DNA of 51,933 nucleotides. Origin: Apostichopus californicus (taxonomy: Eukaryota > Echinodermata > Holothuroidea > Aspidochirotida > Stichopodidae). Below are positions 22,281-34,900 of this stretch, piece by piece (positions within the stretch are counted from its first letter, which is position 1; the number at the start of each line of letters is the position of its first letter). The stretch is taken from NCBI GenBank assembly GCA_020650975.1, contig JAIPMN010006970.1, positions 1,000 through 52,932 of the forward strand. Direction: 5' to 3'. Under the pieces are notes generated by a model. That model searched no databases and had not been told where the DNA came from. It saw nothing but the letters and a program-made list of their open reading frames with translations. The translations under genes and the position numbers were made by a program.

Positions 22281-22694
22281 AGCTGGTGGAGATCCCTATA
22301 TAACCATTTCTGTGCTGGGGTTGCCAGGCAACAAAAGCCACAGTACTTTCAAATACCATATAACCAGGGATTTAATTCAATATAACCCAGAAAGCAGTAA
22401 GGGGAGGAATTTCAAGAGAAATTATGTTTTAGTTTTTGGATAAAAACACTTTAAGTGCTGTCCGATAGTCTGTGTAAAATAACTAAGAAATCCTTTTCAA
22501 TGTAGAGACTTGTAATTCAATTTAATCTAATCTATTGAGATTCTAAGGACTTTAATAGTTAACCTAATAGATATCATAACCTCTGGAACTAGTAGCCCAA
22601 ATGACCGATACATAACAATTGTATGAAATTAATAAAGCCAGCTCACAGCTGTTACAACTGCTCTTAATGCATGAAAGTTTGGGCTGGTATATTA

Positions 22695-22722
22695 TTTATT
22701 AATTCATTCATTTTATTTTATT
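22695..22722 (-). terminator. Possible ATP7 polyadenylation signals
   Basis: Minus-strand AATAAA hexamers at 22695-22700, 22712-22717 and 22717-22722, about 145-170 bp past the ATP7 stop. Orientation and distance are plausible; usage is unproven. Confidence 0.45.
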
Positions 22723-22862
22723 ATCCAAATTGGCAGCTTAAAGTTTCACCTTGACTATTTTTCTTTATCAGTTTTACTGAATATTTAAAGTACTACTCGT
22801 AAAAAAAAAAAAAAAAGTAGAAGAAACACTTTGCGCTATGAGATTTCCACAATGAGTCGGGA

Positions 22863-22929
22863 TTAGACAACGGCAGGCTTAGACACCTTTTCCTTCGCCT
22901 CCAAACTTGGGTACTTTGGTTTCTTGTAG
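22863..22929 (-). CDS. ATP7: ATP7 last exon, short cytosolic tail
   Basis: [20 protein letters not shown] then V and TAA. YKKPxYPSLE corresponds to LYRKPTYExYE just after the last membrane helix of vertebrate ATP7. The tail ends about 20 residues later, with no dileucine. Acceptor ACTTACAG, phase 2 in. Confidence 0.88.
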
Positions 22930-25900
22930 CTGTAAGTAAAGTGCAGAGAAAAAGTTTACCCTTTTACCACCGATACTTGAGATGTCCCAAAAAATAAAAT
23001 TATGAAAAGCAAGATCAGTTTCAATCTTCAGACAATGGAGATTGTGTATCAAAAAGGTGGAGGGTTGCTATCATTCTAAATGTTTCAGAGAGAGCTGAAG
23101 AATTTTGTGGGGTTTAAGTACTAGCTATCTGTTTTCTTAGGAGACAGCAATTTTTGTATGATGGATATCCTGAAAAAGATGGGTTTTTTTTGCTATTTAT
23201 GTGTCACTTCATTCTCTCAGTATTTAAGTCAATAATCAGACGTTTTCATTGCAGTTCACACAAGACAATTTGTTATGTCTACACATCGCTGTGGTAAACC
23301 TGCAATATGTACTGTGGCAGTTAATTACCACTTATTAAATTCTAATAACATGCAATTTTGTGTCTAACCACGCAGAGGGCCATATCACAACAGGGACATG
23401 ACAAGGAGTGGTGACAAAAAGCTTCACTGAATGATACCAGAATTTCCTCTGAAAGAAAGAATAATCTGTCAATTGCTTAATGTTTGAAGCTAAAACAATA
23501 TTGAACTGTTATTAAAATCCTTTTAACACTCACAACTTCAGGAACAAGGACGAGGTTACTACGGAGACAGAGGATAACGCCATAGCAGCAGATGCCATCC
23601 ACGGCTGGAGGAGAACACCGACTGGAGAAAGGACGCCTGGAAGAGACGAGATAGATACAGCTTCAACCAGTGTTTTAATCAGAACACTAGCACATGGGTA
23701 ACAATGTTGTATGTACTGGGAACACTAGCACATGGGTAACAATGTTGGATGTACTGTGGACCACTAGCACATGAGTAACAATGTTGTATGTACTGTGGAA
23801 CACTAGCACATAGGTCACAATGTTGTATGTACTGTGGAACATTATCACATGGGTAAATGTTGGATGTACTGTTGAGAACTAGGCTATGGGTAATGATGTT
23901 GGATGTACTGTGTAACATCAGCTTAGACCATCAACAAATTTCTACTGTGCTATTTTCTATATTCACCGATCTATCTATGGGTTGGGATAAAGATGTGTAG
24001 GGCTCCCTATGTAGGAAGCCCTAAGATCTTTATTGAACATGTTGCAACCAGCATGACGAGAATTAGTCCATTAAACATAGGTTGCATTTTTCAGCTCTCT
24101 TGACCTCAACTTACTGAAACTTTATCTCTTCTGCAAACAGACTGGTGAGTTTGGGAGAGTTGATTTGTTCACACCTTGCCATGTCTGCCTTGATCTAATA
24201 GTGATTTGGCTACTAGCTGTGTGAAGAGTTGCATAATACTGTAGACAAATAGGCAGCTCAACTAAGGTGCGAAAAGATGGGACTGATCACTCAGCTACGA
24301 CTGGAAAAACCTGCCGTTCAGTACAAACGGCGGGTTATTGGATGCAACCTATAGCTAATGAACACTTTCGTGGCATGGCAATTTTAAGACACAAACTAAA
24401 AAATTTGATACGTCTTGTGCTGTTAATGACATGGTAGAATATGTGAGTTTTTCAAAGACAATTTCCTTTTTCCCACATCCAGACATTTATTACGTTGGGT
24501 ACAATTTTCTTCTAGCGTACCCTCGGCTACCACTGCCACCGTTGCCACGACTACGGAATCTGCTGATGCTGAGAAAGTGTGTTGAAGTGGCTTTTGTTCC
24601 AATATAATACTGACATGCTTTTGGGAGTGGGGAGAGGGAGGGAGGGGGGCTCAAGGGAGGAAGAAAGCAACGGTGTGCCAACAGCAAAAGCCAAATACTA
24701 ACTTACCAGCTGCTATTGGTATGCCAACACCGTTGAAAATACAGGCAAAGAAGAAATTGATTCTGATTCTTTGCACTGTTTTCTTGGAAAGGTGAATTGC
24801 CGTGGCAACATCTAGGAGGTCGTTCTACAAAAGGAAATGTCCAATAGAAAGAAACTTTACAAGCTAAAACATGTCCTGACCAAAAAATGACTATAAATCT
24901 AATTCAAAAGTTTTTAAGTTATTTTTCAAAGTTTTCTGTCACTCAAACTGACACAGAATATGTTTCCTGCTTGTTGACTGTTATTGTTGTGCAATTTCTT
25001 TGAAACATTCTTGTAACTGATCAGTCAAACCTCTGATTCCTGCTTTTTCTGTAGGATATCAGTAACGTTTAGGTTTAGATCACACAAAAAAGTGCTAATT
25101 TGTGACAAAGATTATAAATCTATCAACATAGTCAATGACAAATTGGAACAAAAACAATTTGCATAAAACGACACAATTTTCTCTTGCCGATTTTTGATCT
25201 GGTTTATACCAACCTTAATAAGCACAATATCTCCAGATTCCACGGCAACGTCTGTACCGGTCCCTATCGCTATGCCAACGTCTGCCTGGACCAGGGCAGG
25301 CGAGTCGTTCACCCCGTCTCCCACCATGGCAACTCTCTGACCTGTAGACTGGATCTCTTCGACCTTCTCCAACTTATTCTGAGGTAAGACTTGTGCGAAA
25401 ACCTTGGTGATGCCAACCTAAGGAGAGTGAAGTGAAAAAGGTGAAAACACTTGTCAACTCAAGATAATTTTACCATGGCAACAGAGTACTCTTAGCATAA
25501 TACTGCATGGTATATTGACCAATGACACAGATTTATTATTTGTTAAACTTCAAGGAATATACCTCCAACTCCACAATCAAAACCATCAAGAATTATTTTG
25601 GTAGGTTTAATCTCTGCAATAGTAATAACAGTTCACTCTCGTGTCCCTGCCCCTCTTCCCCCCCCCCCCATCCAGTTTTAGACTATGTAGCATAAACACA
25701 AGAGTGATTTAAATAACATGATTTAAAATGAACCAATTGTGTATAATGGAAACCCTAGAACACAGGTTGATGTAATATGTCATGTAAGAGTGCACAAATA
25801 CATTTCATGTTTCAGTCCGAGTGATTTTCTGACTCGGTTTATTTTACCAGACATTCGAAACTTTCATCTGCTTGCAAGTCATCTTCCCCATTCTGATTTA

Positions 25901-28900
25901 ACCGCTTCATCCCTGAAATGTTAATGAAGGGATGCCGGGGGACCTCTGTTACCGTAAGCTAGTGGTGATGGGGCCCTCTACTACTGATGCTAAGTTAACC
26001 ACTACATTCTTGTGACCTTTATGCGAATACACTTGAGAATATATCAAACACAAATATATAATATAATATAACATGCAGATCTAATATCAAGGCAATAAGT
26101 TATTTGGTGACATTTCTACTTTCCATCTCTACTTTCGTTAGGAATCTCATCCCAATCCCCTACCTCCCCCCCCCCTCACCCCCTCTCTCTCTCCAAAATA
26201 CTCCACACTGTTTCCTCTTACCTGAGCAGCAATAGTTTCAGCTGTTATCTTGTTGTCTCCGGTCAATAACACCACTTCAAGACCCATTCCTTTCAGTATC
26301 TGAATAACGTGAGAAGCCTCTGGTTTGACTGTATCTGCTATGGCAATCATCCCCACCAGGACTCCTGCAATCGTAAAAAAAATATATACAAAATATCATC
26401 TCCACTAAGAAATTTCTAAGAATATTTCTAAATATAGAAACTAGGTTCCATCCAAGTGCTGACACAGAATGGGTGAGGAGTATGCATAGTGATATGCATA
26501 TTCATGCCCCTTTTCCTCAATTAGCTCATTGCAAATAAAAAATTCTTGATACACGCTGTCATCTCTTTAACATTGCTGCACGAATTGTCACCCGTTCCAA
26601 GCCAAGGGAATCTGTCACACATATTCTGAGAGAATTACACTGGTTCCGGATCAAAGACCGAATTATTATTAAAATATCGATTTTCACATATCGCTATTTT
26701 GTTAGAACTTCGGCATTCTACTTGTCAGAACTTCTGCAACCATATCACGCAAATCGCAGTTTCATGAGATCACACAATAAATAATTACTTCTGTGTGAAA
26801 ATCGCTCAAATTGATCATGGGGCAAATGAGCTTTTGTTGCTGCTGCCCCTTCTCTGTGGAACAGCCTTCCAGAACATGTAAAATACAGTCCATCTCTTGC
26901 TTCTTTTAAACGCTTCCACTCATCTCATGAAAACTGTTTAATTAATTGTTCGATGTTGCCCATTTTTGCTTGCATTTTTGTCTTGTACTATGTTTACTGT
27001 TTTAAGGTTTGCTGTCGCACTGTTTGTGTCACTGCGCCATGAGCGTCTTTTTTGACGGATACCGGCACATTATAAATGTCCATTATTATTATTACTAACT
27101 AAGATTCTACTGGCCAGATGCTGACAGTACACCCTCTTGTCTCTTCGATGGCTCTCCCGGGAAAGGGTTGGAAGCAGAGAATATTCCTCAACAACTATAG
27201 AATCGACAAGACTGCATATAGGTCTATGTTTTCAGTTGTAAACCAAGACATGGATAGAGTCTCAAATAGTACCAATGCAAGGCTCCATTTTAACACTTTG
27301 GAGCTCAATTAATGTTAAACTCAACGTAAAATATACCTCCAATGGCAACCAATACTGCAGTCTGGCCCTGTCTCTCCTGAGCAGTGAGAGCAGCATCCAT
27401 CTCATCTGTGATTTCTAAGTTATTTTTCGTTATCCAAGCACGGTTCCCTATCAGTACTTCATAGTCCCTGGGGTCTGTGCTCACTACGATATCAGGCTCT
27501 GAGAAGGAAGAATATGAAAGCTGTTTCAAAACGGACACTTTTCGACCCCAAAATAAAATCTTCAATGACATTGTTGACAAAGTTCAAGCTTCATCTTGTC
27601 ATACAAAGTCTTTAAAACATAAGCATGCTTGCAAACTACACACGAGAGTTAAGTTAGCGACAAAGAAAACAGCTCATTTGCAGATGTTTCTAACAAGTTA
27701 AACACAAGGACATGACTAACCTTTCTTCTGCATCCCCCCCACCCCTCCATCTCCCCTTGTTCCCTCTCTGTCACCCCTCTTCTCATAGTTCTCTTCCACC
27801 TTTTTTCTCCACCCTTTTCTGTCTTTGTCCTTCTCTAGTTTACTCCCCTTAATCTTCCCTTAATCTTCCCTTAATCCTCTCTTTGTTATTTCCTACCTCT
27901 CCTCTTCCCCCTGTTGGTTTCTTTCTTTTCTCCATCCATTGTCTACTAATCCTCTTACATCTATCTCTTTGTGGTCACCCTGCTCATTAACCTGTCTGTA
28001 TTCTGTCTGTGTATTTGTCCCTTATATATAATAATATATATTTGCTTTCTATATCGCGCTTTATACCAGCGATAGGTCTCAAAGCGCTTTACAGGCGTTA
28101 TATTACCCCTGGTCAATGATAACCTGTCCCAGAGACAATCCCTCCAGTCGGCAGCAGTTATATACTGTGCCCAATGACAAGTTACCTCACAGGTACCCAT
28201 TTAACCCCCTGGGTGGAGAGAGGCAAGTGAGACAAGTGAGATAAAGCATCTTGCCCAAGGACACAACATAATGAACTAAGCAGGAATCGAACCAGCAATC
28301 CTTGGATCACGAGTCCGACGCCTTAGCCAATTGGCCACCACGCTCTCACTTATGTTACCGTTACTTGTCATTCAGCCTCTAAAGATCCTGCTAGGATTGA
28401 AACGTCAGGCCCTCTTACTTTTACACAAGTTAAACATAATCAAATATTCATGCAAACATATTCATTCTTCTTATCAATTGTGTCACTTGATCTTGGCACA
28501 ATAATATAAAGACCAGGAGGGGTCCAGGGTATGAAGGAGGGGTGTAACCCTGGGGTCTTTGAAGTGGACTCCTCACATAGGGGGTGTGGGGTTCCTCCCC
28601 TGGAGGAAATATAAAATTTTAGATGTGAAATAGTGTATTCTGAGGTATATTTATGCTATAAATTAGGTATACACACAAGACTGTGTACCAATAACTACTT
28701 AAATATGCTAGATTTGCTTGCAGACTGCAAAGGCTACCAACCTTGTCTCAATTGCTTCTCAACTGTTGAAAATGTAGTTTATGTATAAACTGATATTTCT
28801 TATCTGAAAATGTTACAATTCCCATCATGATTATTTCAGATCCAAAACATCAGGACACCAGAAATTTAGCTGAAACAGAAAATTTTACAGATTTCAATAA

Positions 28901-31900
28901 AGTCCACAAAAATATAAATACACCGATAGGAGAAATGAGATACAAAAAATCCTCACCGATTTCCTCGTCTTGACCGTCCAGTTCAGACATATCTTCCTTC
29001 TTACCGCTCTGTTGGTGGGAGCCACCATTTGCGATCGGGGGGCCTTGTAGCATAATCTCAATGTTACTCACTTTGCATGAAAGACCATAACCCATTTCAG
29101 CCTTGAAGTCTGCACATTTGCCCACAGTTTGAATATTCAGCACCTGTTGATTAGTGTAAAAAAGAAGGCTTATACACAAGAAAAAAAGAAAAACAAGGGT
29201 TGATCCAGGAAGGGATCTGAAATCTTAAATGGAGTAAGTGGGGAGGGAGGGAGGGAGGGAGGGTTGGCACTAAAACTTAGCAACAAACTAAAGTTTCTTC
29301 AAAACAAGTCACATGGTGAGAAAATTAGTCGCACTTTGCGAGCAACCATTCATTACGTTTTATACCAAGGTATTCTAAATGCACCACATTTTCGGTAATA
29401 AGTTTGGTATTTATTGCTACTTGACTATCTATGCTCGAGGTGTGATATTAACTTTATATATACTTTTATATTCAAATCTTCAGATATTTATGATAAATAC
29501 CTTGAAAAATTAGCATAATTGTTTTGTCTGTGAAGTGATCCTACATCAGATGCATGAAGACAATAGAACCAATGTTCTTAAGCTAATTCCATAATTCCAT
29601 CAGAATTTGAGCATATCTTGCATATTTCTTTCTTCCAACTTCTGAGGAGCAATATTGTCAGATGAAACCGCATTTTGACACTTCTTTACCGTCCATGGAA
29701 ACAGTCACAGACAGTGAGCGTGTGATTAGGGAAAATTTGATAGAGCTCACAACAGACTTCTTTTTACTTCAAATGTTACAGAATGAGGACACTTCATGTG
29801 ATTGTTTTAAGTGCCAAAAGGTGGAAGGAATGAGTGGATTTGTCTACATTTTGGTTCTGTTTAGTTTAGATGCACTAGTAGCACTTTGCATGTTACAGGA
29901 AATTGAATGCTTCTCACCTCAAAGTTACAGCAAGTTGATGGTGCTTTGCCTATTCATTTTCTGCTATGTTATATTTCACAGAACACCTGTGTAACAATAG
30001 CTCACCACATCCCAACATGGATGCCCAAACTTCCAATAGTTTGAACATTTCCTCTCCTCCCTCCACCCCCCCCCCCTTCCACTTCCTCACTTCTTCACTG
30101 ATGACACACAGTTTAAACTTTACTTCCTAAATAGTGAGAGAGTAATATGCACTTTTTAAAAAAAAAAGGCTTTTTCAACATTTACATTCCACTTTGTATA
30201 AAAAATTTACAAACTTTGATTGTTTACATTCATAGGTATGTGAAATACCCTTGGGGACTATAATACTACAGGGTTCCCACACAATCTTGAAAACACAATT
30301 CAAGAACTTTTCAAGGACAAAATAGTCTGTTTTCAAGAACTATCTGACACCTTTCTGAAGATGAACTAGTCCTGCCATGACTTACTAGAGACTTGACAAT
30401 CTAAATAAATAGATTTAAAACATTTTCCCATGATTTTCAGCTGATTTATCATTACTGTTTCTTCTCCTCATTGTACAATATGATTTACAACACAGAGTTG
30501 TCTAGTTCATAAAGATGTCGGTGTGTCAGAATATAATCATCATAATTTTCAAGTTTTATAAAGTGCTTTATACCAGCAATAGGTCTCAAAGCGCTTTACA
30601 GATGATATATTACCCCTGGTCAATGATAGCCTGTCCCAGAGACAATTGCCTCCAGTCGGCTGCAGTTATATACTGTGCCCAATGCCAAGCTACCTGACAG
30701 GTACCCATTTAACCCCTGGGTGGAGAGGGGCAAGTGAGATAAAGCATCTTGCGCAAGGACACATTGTAATGAACTAGGCATGAATCGAACCAGCAATGCT
30801 TGGATCACGAGTCCGACGCCTTAGCCAATTGTCCACCATGCTCTCAATTGGCTAGGCGTCGGACTAGTGATCCAAGGATTGCTGGTTCGATTCCTGGCAG
30901 TCACCAGTTTCACCACATGATAATCTGTGGATATAAACCCCTGAGTACTGCAAGGGGTTCATATTAGCTGTGGCTGCAGACTTTCAGTTCTTTAGCAGGT
31001 TGAAGCCCATTACAAGAGATACATAGACATGTAGGTCTCCAATATGAGGCAATCATCAAAGAAGGAATACGCCCTCACCAAAACAGGAGGAGAAGTAATC
31101 GTTCAGAAAAAGTGCAGAAATATTACTAAACTGGAAGACTGCAATAGCCTTGGACAACCCCAGAGTACATGACATCATAATGTAATTCAAGGACTTTTCA
31201 AGCACTTTTTGCCCTTGAATTTCAACCTTTCAAGGATTTTTTGGCAAATATCAAAATATAAGTACTTTTCAAGGACCACAATTTTCTTCAAGGATTTTCA
31301 AGTACCAGTAAGAACCCTATTCTATATTGTGAACCAATTGATTGCCACTTGTGATAAAGTTGTCCAAAATTATAGTTAAGCAGTACTGCAAACAGCTAAA
31401 GGCAAAATTTCAGGTACTTGTAAAGCTGTTTTTCTGGCTCCAGATGAGGAAATCTTATGTTCGAGCCCCCGGCACAAGTACTACTTAATTTTTGTGAGAA
31501 AATAAACCGTATCAAGAAGTTTACATTTTCAAAATTTATGTTCCACTTCTGCTAACATTTTCCCATGGCACACTGTCATATTACACATATAAATATATTC
31601 CATGTAGTATACACCCTTACCTCTTTTGCATGCGTCACAATGGCCTGTCCTAGTGGGTGCTCACTGCCCGACTCTGCAGTCCCGCAGATAGCTAAAAATT
31701 CTGCCTCGGTGAGATCTTCTTGGGAGATGAATAACTTTGTGAGCATGACACGTGGTACCCCTCTAGTGATTGTTCCAGTTTTGTCAAAAATAATAGTTTT
31801 CACCTGAATTTCAGATATGAAGAAATTTGAAAACATATTTTTAATTCTAAAAAGCAAATAAGATTGTCTATCCAAGAATGTAAAATGAAGAGGTAAGATT

Positions 31901-34900
31901 TTGAATATTCTCCAACCTCGTGACATATGAAGGTTTTGCAGCTGAACAAAACGGCAATTTGAAGGGAAAAAGAACATGCTTTCCACTGTTGAAACCTGTA
32001 ATGGTAGTGACAGTTTTATCAAAACTTACAAACAGACAGGAAAAAAGAATTGTAATCACCAATCCACCAACACAAAATTTTACATATAATTCCAAGGGAA
32101 CAGATAATCAAGTTGCGTTCTTCATACATTGATATAGTATGACCATGAACTAAACTAGAATTGGGTTGGAAATTTCGAATAAAACATTAATAACTGCATT
32201 AAAGAAACCTTTCAATACTTTTCACTTCTACAACTAGCCTATTAACAAGGTGAAGTTAAAAGGAGAATATTATATTAAGTAGAACTCTTATTTACAGATA
32301 GAAATTAAACTTAACTATGTATGTACTTGTCTTCAAAACATATTGGTGCAATCGGGCCATCCACCAAAATGCATAAATTTGGGAACAAAATTTGATTTGC
32401 TCTGCTCAGTTTTTATGAAGACAGATCATAAAATTTGACAAGATTACATTTGCATTGTCCATTAATACATGATAGCAGAACATGGCCATGAAACCATATC
32501 AACCATATTTCGTATCAAAGAGTAGAAAGGTTACAATTGTTGTAGCCTTCAAGAAAATGTAAAAGCAAGTTTAATGAAAGAATGGCAATATCTGAAATAC
32601 AGCAATGTTTGGATCCTTGAAACTTTAGAAAGCTGCTTAAGCACACTCTGTAACATCTTGCTCACCTTGTGAGCCATCTCAAGAGGTTCCCCTCCTTTGA
32701 TCAGGATGCCATTCTGTGCCCCGACACCGGTTCCAACCATCACTGCTGTGGGTGTAGCCAAACCTAGAGCACATGGGCAAGCGATAGCCAACACAGCGAT
32801 TGCTACTTGGAATGAAAAACTCAGGACGAGTTGTGTGTCGCTGGAGTAAATGGCCTCGTCCTGGTGAAGAAGAAGAGGAAAGAGATATCTTTGTTGACAA
32901 ATCTCTAGAAACGACACAAACCTACATGACTCATCGTAGTCTTGTATATTAAAGCAGACTTTTGTGTTGCGTTGGACAAGTAATTGTCCCATGCTATTCA
33001 ATTATTACCAGGCCATGCAGCCCCGAGGCCCGAGGTAAATCAGGGAGACCGCCAAAATTCAGAGTGAAGAATAGTTTTATTCAGACTGTCTTACGGTATT
33101 TAAGGAAAAGTGGAGAATTTTTACAAGTGATAATTAATAATTAACAAGAGGGTCCTTGCGACAAAATTTTGAGTGATGAAACGAAATCCTATCGTTACTA
33201 GTCCATTATCCTTCATTTGGTAAAACAAAAGGAGAGGACATTTCTTCCACCAACTTTTGCTGCTACTTTTGTATTGCATAATATAATTCTTGTGCACTCC
33301 AATGGCAGAAAGTTTGTAGAGAAGGTAGGAAAAAGAGGGCAATACAGCCCTAACAATAAAGGGTAGGACTGCACCGTCACTCTTCAAAGGGCCACCAAAA
33401 TGTTAAAAAGTGGTCTGATATCCTACGATTGATACATGAGATCTTATGAAATAAATGATCTTGCCCTTGCGATTGAGATTGAGATTATAATTGTGGAAAA
33501 TCCTACTTTAAGAGAAAAACTACTCACATGATTTTGGACCGGAATTCTTGTAGGATCTGTAAAGCCCAGAGCCATCCAGATTCCAAGAGTCGTGAGGGAG
33601 AGTAACAGGATACTTGGAACAAAGACGCCAGATATTTTGTCTGCAATTTGTTGAATCGGAGCCTGGATAGATAGAGGAAATACAATGCAATAAAGCAAAA
33701 AGAAAAGAAAAAACACTTTTCACACAATTTTAGAAAATTTAATAAGATTAAAAGCCATCAGAAGGGGAAGTCCTGAAAAGTCTCAAATTCCAGTAAAGAT
33801 AAACAAAAACAAAAAAAACACAGTGCAGCACATTTAAGATGACACTCTTGGTTCTCACATGCGGTGATACAAATTATTAATATTTATTCATTTCATTTGA
33901 AGAGGAAGATTTTTACAATATTCTGCGTTGTCATGTAAGAACTAAATCAAAATCTGATCTTGTATGTTCTCACTACTGAAACACTTCGTTTTGCACTACT
34001 GTGTTTTAATTTCCAAGCAATTTAATAAGAAACTCTGAATATTGCCCAAAAGAGTATAATTTCATTTTCATTTGATGTGACCTGGGAAGTGGCAGGGAAA
34101 GACATGTTTCGGGAGAAATTTTAAGTATAATATACTGTAAGCAAATTGGAAACTGAAAGTCTTTGCCAACAAGACATATCTTCCTTTTTTAATTATTGTC
34201 CGATAAAATTATGGTATAGACCTAATTCACTGGGTCTTTCGTTAGTCGAGTGATATTGAAACAATATTAATCAGGGATAAGCCATGGGTAATAAAAAAAT
34301 CACGGAACTTTGCCAAAATTGCGGTATAGGCTCCAGTTTGCATATGCTACAGTGTGTTAGGATAATAGTTTTTGTCCCGAGGTAGCAAAAGTGGAAAAGG
34401 CTCATGCATGATTAATCCAATACACTTTAAGACAAACTGCGATGAAAAGATGCAGCTAAACAGGAAATATTAAAGTATGTACAAAGGAAGGATGTTCATT
34501 ATACAAAGTTTACTTCAGACATTTTCACCATTCTCTTTGAACCATTTTTACACAAATTGTGCAGTCGTCAAACTTAGTTAAAATTTGTCGGAATCGGCCA
34601 CAGCTGAAGAGTATACCACACTCCCACAGATTGTTAAACCAGGAAAGTCAATGAAGTGAAGGAGACTCCTTTTTTTCTTCCGAAAGTACCATTAACACGA
34701 ACTTCAAAATTATAGTCTGTATACCAGCATACCTTTGAGGTCTGCGCGTCTTGAATGAGTTTTACAATTTGTGCCAGAGTGCTTTCAGCTCCAACGTGAG
34801 TAGCCTCTATCAGTAGGTTTCCATTAGTATTGATGGATCCACCAATCACATTGCTTCCTGATAAAGAACATAATAACAAAACAAAAATATAAAATAAAGA

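Larger units (their letters stand above)
18311..22862. other. Convergent intergenic region between SGPL1 and ATP7 stops
   Basis: Holds both 3' UTRs. No coding exon is supported. Contents noted separately: a MITE end (19189-19290), an internal duplication (20350-20580), a tRNA-like pseudogene (22200-22280) and candidate polyadenylation hexamers on both strands. The rest is AT-rich unique-looking sequence with a G-rich patch near 19830-19860. Confidence 0.6.
30268..31319. mobile_element. TIR element interrupted by SINEs
   Basis: Left end CAGGGTTCCCACACAATCTT, right end TACCAGTAAGAACCCTA; both flanks are rich in TTCAAGGACTTTTCAAG-type words in mirrored order. The centre (from about 30549) is SINE sequence and other material, so the SINE DNA seems to have landed inside. 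The CAGGG-type end suggests a hAT-like MITE (inference). Confidence 0.55.

Noticed and set aside
24490-24687. Minus-strand Arg/Gly-rich frame resembling an RNA-binding tail
   Set aside because: In an ATP7 intron next to G-rich repeats; it cannot be joined in frame to a neighbouring exon without losing the conserved TM7-TM8 connection.
29662-29994. 110-codon + strand frame with hydrophobic stretch
   Set aside because: No similarity to any family I know, lies in an ATP7 intron on the other strand, and has no flanking splice signals.
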